A DNA stretch of 11,395 nt, taken from contig CAKQPE010000058.1 in NCBI GenBank assembly GCA_934256695.1, forward strand, positions 1 through 11,395. Reading direction: 5' to 3'. Shown piece by piece: positions 7,000 to 11,395 of the stretch (positions are counted from its first letter, which is position 1; every line of letters starts with the position of its first letter). This stretch comes from an uncultured Eubacteriales bacterium (lineage in GTDB: Bacteria; Bacillota; Clostridia; Lachnospirales; Anaerotignaceae). Position numbers and translations under genes: made by a program. The notes below the pieces were generated by a model. It did no database searches, had not been told where the DNA came from, and worked only from the letters and a program-made list of their open reading frames with translations.

Positions 7000-7005
7000 T
7001 ATAAT
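7000..7005 (+). promoter_or_regulatory. Possible -10 element of the hydroxyacid dehydrogenase gene
   Basis: A perfect TATAAT lies 50-105 bases ahead of the two candidate starts, with TG directly before it. No convincing -35 sits 16-18 bases upstream (TATTTT at 6977-6982 is poor), so the promoter call rests on the -10 alone. Confidence 0.35.
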
Positions 7006-7109
7006 GTTACATATAAATTTAGTAGGTTTTTGTTTATTCAAATAGGGGAATCAATATGAATGATAATGTTATTGGAAAATTTTATTTAATCAAAGAGGGG
7101 GCAATTAAT

Positions 7110-8060
7110 ATGAATACAAAAACAGTAGTCTTAAATGCAGAGAGAATGAACTTTGACAAAAAGTTTGATTTTTCAATACTTTCCGATGATGTAACCGTTT
7201 ATGATTCCACGCCGGAAGAACTTATGCTTGAACGTATCGAAGGTGCGGGAATTATAGTTACAAAGGAAATACCCGTAAAAGGCGAAATGATAGAAAAATT
7301 TCCAGACAGTGTAAAACTTATATGCGAAGCCGGAACCGGTTACAACAACATAGACCTTGAAGCGGCAAAGAAAAAAGGCATAACCGTCTGCAACATTCCG
7401 GCATACAGCACCCAGAGAGTGGCACATACAGCCATTATGTTTATTTTAAATTTAAGCTCAACAATGCAGGTTCAGCAGGCAATGCTTACAAAAGGAAATC
7501 ACGACAATTTCACAAAATGCCTTCAGGTAAACCATGTTGAGGTAAACGGAAAAACTCTCGGCATAATAGGCGGAGGAAACATAGGTCTTGAGGTGGCAAA
7601 AGTAGCCAATGCTCTCGGAATGAAGATACTTATACATACACGCACACCTAAAGAAAATGAGGAAAACTTAGCATATACTTCTCTTGAGGAAGTACTTAAA
7701 AACAGTGATTATGTATCTCTCCATTGTCCGCTTAACGAAAAAACAAAGCATATAATAAATGCCGAAACACTTTCACTTATGAAGCCTACAGCATTTCTGA
7801 TTAATACCGCAAGAGGTGCGTTAATTGATGAACCGGCACTTATAGAAGCACTAAAAAAAGGCACAATAGCCGGTGCGGGACTTGATGTTCAGGAGACAGA
7901 ACCACCTGTTGAGGACAATCCGCTTTACACAATGGAAAACGTAATACTTACGCCGCATATGGGCTGGAAGGGACTGGAAACAAGACAGAGACTGGTTTCA
8001 ATACTTGCCGACAATGTGCAGTCTTACATAAAAGGTAATCCTATAAACGTGGTTTGCTAA
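7110..8060 (+). CDS. D-isomer-specific 2-hydroxyacid dehydrogenase (glycerate/hydroxypyruvate reductase-like)
   Basis: The 316-residue cytoplasmic enzyme matches the D-2-hydroxyacid dehydrogenase family, which reduces 2-keto acids (hydroxypyruvate, glyoxylate, pyruvate and others) with NAD(P)H. Features: the substrate-domain loop EAGTGYNNID (73-82), the Rossmann motif GGGNIG (154-159), catalytic Arg235 in NTARGALID, Glu264 in LDVQETEPP, and His283 in LTPHMGW. At the end of the second Rossmann strand the sequence is IHTRTP (175-180), without the Asp usual in NAD-preferring members, so NADP(H) use is plausible. An in-frame ATG at 7056 adds 18 residues and has its own AGGGGA. I prefer 7110 because GAGGGGG lies 8 bases upstream and TKTVVLNAE fits the family N-terminus. 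No operon partner; terminator at 8112-8141. Confidence 0.9.
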   Translation: MNTKTVVLNAERMNFDKKFDFSILSDDVTVYDSTPEELMLERIEGAGIIVTKEIPVKGEMIEKFPDSVKLICEAGTGYNNIDLEAAKKKGITVCNIPAYSTQRVAHTAIMFILNLSSTMQVQQAMLTKGNHDNFTKCLQVNHVEVNGKTLGIIGGGNIGLEVAKVANALGMKILIHTRTPKENEENLAYTSLEEVLKNSDYVSLHCPLNEKTKHIINAETLSLMKPTAFLINTARGALIDEPALIEALKKGTIAGAGLDVQETEPPVEDNPLYTMENVILTPHMGWKGLETRQRLVSILADNVQSYIKGNPINVVC

Positions 8061-8111
8061 AATAATTTTGTGCTTTTAATTTAATTTTCAAAAAACTTAA
8101 TATAGCTTTTA

Positions 8112-8141
8112 AAAAGTCCATGACATCTGTCATGGGCTTTT
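8112..8141 (+). terminator. Intrinsic terminator of the dehydrogenase gene
   Basis: A 14-base stem (8112-8125 with 8128-8141, one G-U pair), core GTCCATGACA / TGTCATGGGC, ends in CTTTTGTT. The T-run is short but the stem is strong and it stands 51 bases after the stop. Confidence 0.75.
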
Positions 8142-8223
8142 GTTAAATTTGGGGTCAAAGTATTTTCTCTTTGCAAAAACAATCTGCGTCAATACAGAGA
8201 CTTTATGTTTTATTTAATTTTTG

Positions 8224-8252
8224 TTGACACGATGTCAGAAATAAAATATAAT
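8224..8252 (+). promoter_or_regulatory. Perfect consensus sigma-A promoter of the DUF362 gene
   Basis: TTGACA (8224-8229) and TATAAT (8247-8252) both match consensus at every base and are 17 bases apart. The predicted start near 8259 gives a leader of about 42 bases. A short palindrome, TGACA-cga-TGTCA (8225-8237), overlaps the -35 and could be an operator. Its position inside the longest open frame argues against the upstream ATG at 8205. Confidence 0.8.
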
Positions 8253-8300
8253 AATAAAAAATATTTGGGATTAAATAGTTTAACTAACGGAGGTTTTGTA

Positions 8301-9410
8301 ATGGAAAAATCAAAAGTATACTGGACAGATATGCACGCAAAAATGGGCAGCAATCTTCTTCAGAAACTTGAAAGACTTGTTAAAGAAGCCGGTATAGGCA
8401 ATATTGACTTTAAAAATAAATTTGCTGCAATAAAAATAAATTTCGGTGAACCGGGAAATATGTCTTATATAAGACCTAACTATGCTAAGGTAGTAGCAGA
8501 TGTTGTCCGTTCTCTCGGCGGCGAGCCTTTTCTTACAGACAGCAATACTCTTTATGTAGGAAGAAGAAAACACGCTCTTGAGCATATGACTGCCGCATAC
8601 GAAAACGGTTTTACTCCTATGACAACAGGCTGTCATATCATAATTGCAGACGGTTTAAAGGGTACAGACGAGGTTAAAGTACCTATAGACGGCGAACTTG
8701 TAAAAGAGGCAAAGATCGGTGCTGCCGTAATGAATGCTGATGTTTTTATTTCCCTCAGCCACTTTAAGGGACACGAGCAGGCAGGCTTTGGCGGTGCTAT
8801 AAAAAATATCGGTATGGGAAGCGGAAGCCGTGCGGGAAAAATGGAAATGCACAGCGACATAAACCCAAGAGTTTCCGAAAGAAAATGTGTCGGCTGTAGA
8901 GTTTGTTCAAAAATATGTGCCCATGGTGCTATTTCTTACGAAAACAACAAGGCACACATTCACGAAGATAAATGTCTCGGCTGTGGAAGATGTATAGGCG
9001 TTTGTAACTTTGACGCAATTAAGCCTGTCTATGAAATATCAACAGAAGCGTTTAATAAAAAAATGGCAGAATATGCATGGGCTGTTGTTAAAGACAGACC
9101 TGCGTTCCATATAAATCTTCTTATGGACGTTTCTCCATTTTGTGATTGTCATGCGGAAAACGATATTCCGCTTATTCCAAGCGTAGGTATGTTTGCATCA
9201 TTTGATCCTGTTGCACTTGATAAGGCTTGTGCCGATGTTGCAAACAAACAGCCGATTATTCACGGCAGTGCAATAGACAATGCCGAATGTTCACACAAAG
9301 AGGACCATTTTGCCGCAATGCACCCTACAACCGATTGGATGGGCTGTCTTAAACATGCAGAGAAAATCGGCATGGGAAGTCTTGAATACGAATTAATCGA
9401 AGTAAAATAA
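8301..9410 (+). CDS. DUF362-domain iron-sulfur protein with two [4Fe-4S] motifs
   Basis: This 369-residue protein belongs to the DUF362 family of uncharacterised Fe-S proteins common in anaerobes. The first part (about 1-190) holds conserved stretches INFGEPGN (47-54), LTDSNTLY (78-85) and LSHFKGHEQAGFGGAIKNIG (152-171). A ferredoxin-like insert follows with two clusters: C196-C199-C202-C206 and C225-C228-C231-C235, each CxxCxxCxxxC, though neither last Cys is followed by the common Pro. The C-terminal part has CDCHAENDIP (281-290) and FDPVALDKAC (301-310), with extra cysteines that could bind metal. A cytoplasmic redox role is likely; partners and substrate are unknown. The start has GGAGG 7 bases upstream; the longer frame from 8205 runs across the promoter. 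Single gene, with consensus promoter and its own terminator. Confidence 0.92.
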   Translation: MEKSKVYWTDMHAKMGSNLLQKLERLVKEAGIGNIDFKNKFAAIKINFGEPGNMSYIRPNYAKVVADVVRSLGGEPFLTDSNTLYVGRRKHALEHMTAAYENGFTPMTTGCHIIIADGLKGTDEVKVPIDGELVKEAKIGAAVMNADVFISLSHFKGHEQAGFGGAIKNIGMGSGSRAGKMEMHSDINPRVSERKCVGCRVCSKICAHGAISYENNKAHIHEDKCLGCGRCIGVCNFDAIKPVYEISTEAFNKKMAEYAWAVVKDRPAFHINLLMDVSPFCDCHAENDIPLIPSVGMFASFDPVALDKACADVANKQPIIHGSAIDNAECSHKEDHFAAMHPTTDWMGCLKHAEKIGMGSLEYELIEVK

Positions 9411-9424
9411 TAAATATTTTATGT

Positions 9425-9464
9425 AAAGAAGAAGTGTACCGAAAAATAGGTATGCTTCTTTTTT
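9425..9464 (+). terminator. Intrinsic terminator of the DUF362 gene
   Basis: Arms 9425-9440 and 9449-9464 pair over 16 bases with three G-U pairs and an 8-base loop. The right arm ends in a run of six T, the classic intrinsic form. It stands 14 bases after the stop codon. Confidence 0.85.
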
Positions 9465-9570
9465 GTTTAAATTTACAAATATATCCGTCAATTACTTTTA
9501 AAAAATTGCATTGTTAAGGTTTCAATCTTTTGTCTTTTTTTGCGGATAAAAATATATTCTCTTTCTTTGT

Positions 9571-9604
9571 TTCGGCAAATTTTTTGCTCTTTTGAATGTA
9601 TAAT
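9571..9604 (+). promoter_or_regulatory. Candidate Spo0A-controlled promoter of spoIIGA-sigE
   Basis: TATAAT (9599-9604) has no -35 at the normal distance. Instead TTCGGCA (9571-9577), the reverse complement of TGCCGAA and a match to the 0A-box form TGNCGAA, lies 21 bases upstream of it. In Bacillus subtilis the spoIIG promoter has an over-long spacer and Spo0A sites in the -35 region, so the layout fits. The implied leader is short (about 13 bases). A competing promoter, TTGTCT (9530-9535) with TATATT (9553-9558) at 17 bases, is also possible. Confidence 0.5.
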
Positions 9605-9623
9605 TTTTACAGGTGGTATAAAT

Positions 9624-10475
9624 ATGGAACTATATATAGATTTATGCTTTGCTGTAAATTTTGTTATGGATATGATTGTATTTTTTATTGTGTCCGTAAT
9701 ATCAAAAAGCAGAATTAAGAAAAGAAGAATTGTTTTGTTTTCTCTTGTCGAGTCGGCTGTATTTTGTCTTTTTACAATACTGTTCGGTGCTTTAAGCACA
9801 GTATGGGCGGTTTCGGAAACAGTGCTTAATTTAGTAATTGTGTATCTGCTTTTTAAGCCTGTTTCGGTAAAAAGGTATTTTGAACTTATACTTATATCAC
9901 TTATTACGGCATTTACGTTATGCGGTCTTGGAATATGGCTTACATATTTTACAAATATAATACCGGCACTTAATATGTATTTTTCAAAAGGCTATGGTAT
10001 ATATACAGCTGTCGTATTTGTTTTTTCCGCTCTTTTGGCATATGGCTTTATAAAGCTTTTTTCAAAATGGATTGATAAAACTTATACCAAAAGATACGAC
10101 TACTGCCAAATTAAACTCTATTATAAAGGCGTATGCAATGAAGTAACGGCATTAATTGACAGTGGAAATTTTATATCGGCAGAAGAAGGCAGAGTGCTTG
10201 TTATTGCACAAACATGTGCGGTATATAAAATTTTTGCAAAAAGTATAAATATTGAAAGCAAAGGTGATTTTTATTATATGAACTTTTCTTCTCTCGGAAG
10301 TGAAAGAGGAAAAATGAAGGTCTTGAAAGCCGATGAGTCGGAATTTATATTTTCAAATGACTTTTCGGCAAAAGCAAAAACCGATATTGCCTTTTACAAC
10401 GGTATTTTGTCGGCAAAAGGAGGATATGATGCAATTATTTCGCAAAACGATTATATAAAAATAAAGGGGAGCTGA
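9624..10475 (+). CDS. spoIIGA: Sporulation sigma-E factor-processing peptidase SpoIIGA
   Basis: The 283-residue protein has the SpoIIGA layout: an N-terminal membrane domain of about five helices (residues 1-150, opening MELYIDLCFAVNFVMDM) and a C-terminal protease domain. The aspartic-protease motif is IDSGN with Asp179, close to the catalytic Asp183 of the B. subtilis protein. During sporulation it sits in the septum on the mother-cell side and cleaves pro-SigE after a forespore signal. The DPLT-like motif usual a few residues after the catalytic Asp is absent here (FISAEEGRVLVIAQ instead), so the protein is divergent. The start at 9624 has AGGTGG 7 bases upstream; the upstream ATG at 9540 lacks a site. 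sigE starts 3 bases after its stop, which confirms the identity. Confidence 0.93.
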   Translation: MELYIDLCFAVNFVMDMIVFFIVSVISKSRIKKRRIVLFSLVESAVFCLFTILFGALSTVWAVSETVLNLVIVYLLFKPVSVKRYFELILISLITAFTLCGLGIWLTYFTNIIPALNMYFSKGYGIYTAVVFVFSALLAYGFIKLFSKWIDKTYTKRYDYCQIKLYYKGVCNEVTALIDSGNFISAEEGRVLVIAQTCAVYKIFAKSINIESKGDFYYMNFSSLGSERGKMKVLKADESEFIFSNDFSAKAKTDIAFYNGILSAKGGYDAIISQNDYIKIKGS

Positions 10476-10478
10476 CAA

Positions 10479-11210
10479 ATGAATTTAATGTATTTTTATG
10501 TACTGCTTAAATACAATCTGGAAATTTTGAAGCTGCGTATTACAGGCAGAGGAAACGAAATATATTACATAGGCGGAAGTGATGTTTTTCCACCGCCACT
10601 TGAAGCTCAGGAGGAAGAAGCTGTTGTGAAAATGCTTGGTACGGAAGAAGAGGACAATGCAAAGAACATATTAATAGAAAGAAATTTACGGCTTGTGGTT
10701 TACATAGCACGAAAATTTGAAAACACAGGCATTAATGTGGAAGATTTAATATCAATAGGCACTATCGGCTTAATAAAAGCCATAAATACTTTTAAAGCGG
10801 AAAAGAAAATAAAGCTGGCAACATATGCAAGCAGATGTATTGAAAATGAAATACTTATGTATCTTAGAAGAACGGCAAAAACTAAAACGGAAGTTTCCAT
10901 TGATGAGCCACTTAATGTTGACTGGGAAGGAAATGAGCTGTTGTTAAGCGACATTCTCGGGACGGATAATGATGTTATATGCCGAGGAATAGAAGATGAA
11001 GTGGATAAGAACCTTCTTGCAAAAGCAATATCCGGACTAAGCAAGCGTGAAAAGAGGATAGTAAGTCTGCGGTTTGGAATGAACCAAAGCGGAGAGGAAA
11101 AAACTCAAAAAGAGGTTGCCGATATGCTCGGTATATCCCAGTCATACATATCCCGACTTGAAAAACGCATAATAGGCAGGCTTAAAAAAGAAATAATGAA
11201 ATTTACGTAA
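10479..11210 (+). CDS. sigE: RNA polymerase sporulation sigma factor SigE (pro-form)
   Basis: The 243-residue protein is the early mother-cell sigma factor. It starts with a basic, hydrophobic pro-sequence of about 27 residues, followed by IYYIGGSDVFPPPL (28-41), closely like the B. subtilis sequence around the SpoIIGA cleavage site. Region 2 follows (about 60-132: NLRLVVYIARKF, VEDLISIGTIGLIKA, KLATYASRCIENEILMYLRR), which binds core enzyme and the -10. Region 4 (about 185-240) has a helix-turn-helix TQKEVADMLGISQSYISRLEKR (209-230) for -35 recognition. Length is near the B. subtilis protein (239). GGGGAG lies 7 bases before the ATG and the gap to spoIIGA is 3 bases, so the two are one operon. 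SigG, often the next gene, does not begin within the remaining 185 bases. Confidence 0.96.
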   Translation: MNLMYFYVLLKYNLEILKLRITGRGNEIYYIGGSDVFPPPLEAQEEEAVVKMLGTEEEDNAKNILIERNLRLVVYIARKFENTGINVEDLISIGTIGLIKAINTFKAEKKIKLATYASRCIENEILMYLRRTAKTKTEVSIDEPLNVDWEGNELLLSDILGTDNDVICRGIEDEVDKNLLAKAISGLSKREKRIVSLRFGMNQSGEEKTQKEVADMLGISQSYISRLEKRIIGRLKKEIMKFT

Positions 11211-11218
11211 GAAAGACC

Positions 11219-11261
11219 TTGGGACTCTGTCCCAAACCCTGCAATTTTTTGAAAAAAATTG
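11219..11261. repeat. Twin-hairpin intergenic unit after sigE
   Basis: TTGGGAC (11219-11225) and GTCCCAA (11229-11235) form a 7-base stem with loop TCT. CAATTTTTT (11242-11250) and AAAAAATTG (11253-11261) form a 9-base stem around GA. From general familiarity, closely similar arrangements occur as dispersed intergenic units in gut Clostridia genomes; I cannot check that here. It begins only 8 bases after the sigE stop. Confidence 0.5.
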
Positions 11262-11277
11262 AGTAAAACTTTTAGTA

Positions 11278-11305
11278 AAATACCATGACAGCAGTCATGG
11301 TATTT
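11278..11305 (+). terminator. Terminator hairpin of the spoIIGA-sigE operon
   Basis: AAATACCATGAC (11278-11289) and GTCATGGTATTT (11294-11305) form a perfect 12-base stem with a 4-base loop AGCA. Each arm is flanked by A/T runs, so it could work in both directions. The T-run within the right arm is short. Confidence 0.7.
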
Positions 11306-11351
11306 AAAGTTATAATTCAATATATGAGTTGTTATCTTAAAATTTTTCTAT

Positions 11352-11379
11352 GTTTATGAAAAATAATTAGGTAAAAATA
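11352..11379 (+). promoter_or_regulatory. Possible SigF-type forespore promoter at window end
   Basis: GGTAAAAATA (11370-11379) matches the forespore -10 pattern GGNNANANTR in full, and GTTTA (11352-11356) matches the -35 form GYWTA. The 13-base gap is shorter than usual, and A-rich DNA makes chance matches likely. If real it would drive a gene beyond the window, for which sigG is the natural guess after sigE. Confidence 0.25.
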
Positions 11380-11395
11380 TTAAGCAAATATATTT

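Noticed and set aside
9488..9799. Antisense frame across the spoIIGA promoter and gene start
   Set aside because: It is low in complexity (Lys/Ile/Ser-rich), has no visible ribosome site and conflicts with the spoIIGA promoter and start.

Overview
This looks like an ordinary chromosomal segment from a low-GC, spore-forming, anaerobic Firmicute of the class Clostridia, possibly a gut-type lineage. The signs are AT-rich DNA (by eye about one third G+C), strong AGGAGG-type Shine-Dalgarno sites with some GTG and TTG starts, a two-cluster ferredoxin-type protein, and the sporulation pair spoIIGA-sigE. I see no tRNA, rRNA, CRISPR array, prophage or intact insertion sequence. I did not find a convincing new multi-gene system. 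The best candidates for a second look are an operon with a phasin-like and an ABC1-kinase gene, several structured intergenic elements, and the spo promoter.

Layout, left to right. Positions 1-116 are a hairpin-rich block of higher GC that resembles a dispersed intergenic repeat. An HpcH/HpaI-type aldolase gene (minus strand) is divergent from a sodium:neurotransmitter-type symporter gene (plus strand). After the symporter comes a 144-bp element with 30-bp imperfect terminal inverted repeats. A consensus-like promoter then drives three genes: a phasin-like small protein, an ABC1/UbiB-type kinase with a C-terminal membrane hairpin, and a VanZ-family membrane protein. Next are a secreted CAP-domain (SCP/YkwD-like) protein, a small MscS-type mechanosensitive channel, a D-2-hydroxyacid dehydrogenase, and a DUF362 protein with two [4Fe-4S] motifs behind a perfect consensus promoter. 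The last three each have their own promoter and/or terminator. The window ends with the spoIIGA-sigE operon and a cluster of hairpins.

How the genes fit together. spoIIGA and sigE are a known functional pair: SpoIIGA is the membrane aspartic protease that removes the pro-sequence of SigE, the early mother-cell sigma factor. Their promoter region has a candidate Spo0A box where a -35 element would sit. Several other genes concern the cell envelope (symporter, kinase with membrane anchor, VanZ, CAP protein, MscS), but they are mostly separate transcription units and I infer no single pathway. The aldolase, dehydrogenase and DUF362 genes are metabolic or redox genes whose substrates cannot be read from sequence. 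All stretches without a gene are shorter than 300 bases; their contents are listed as features or findings.
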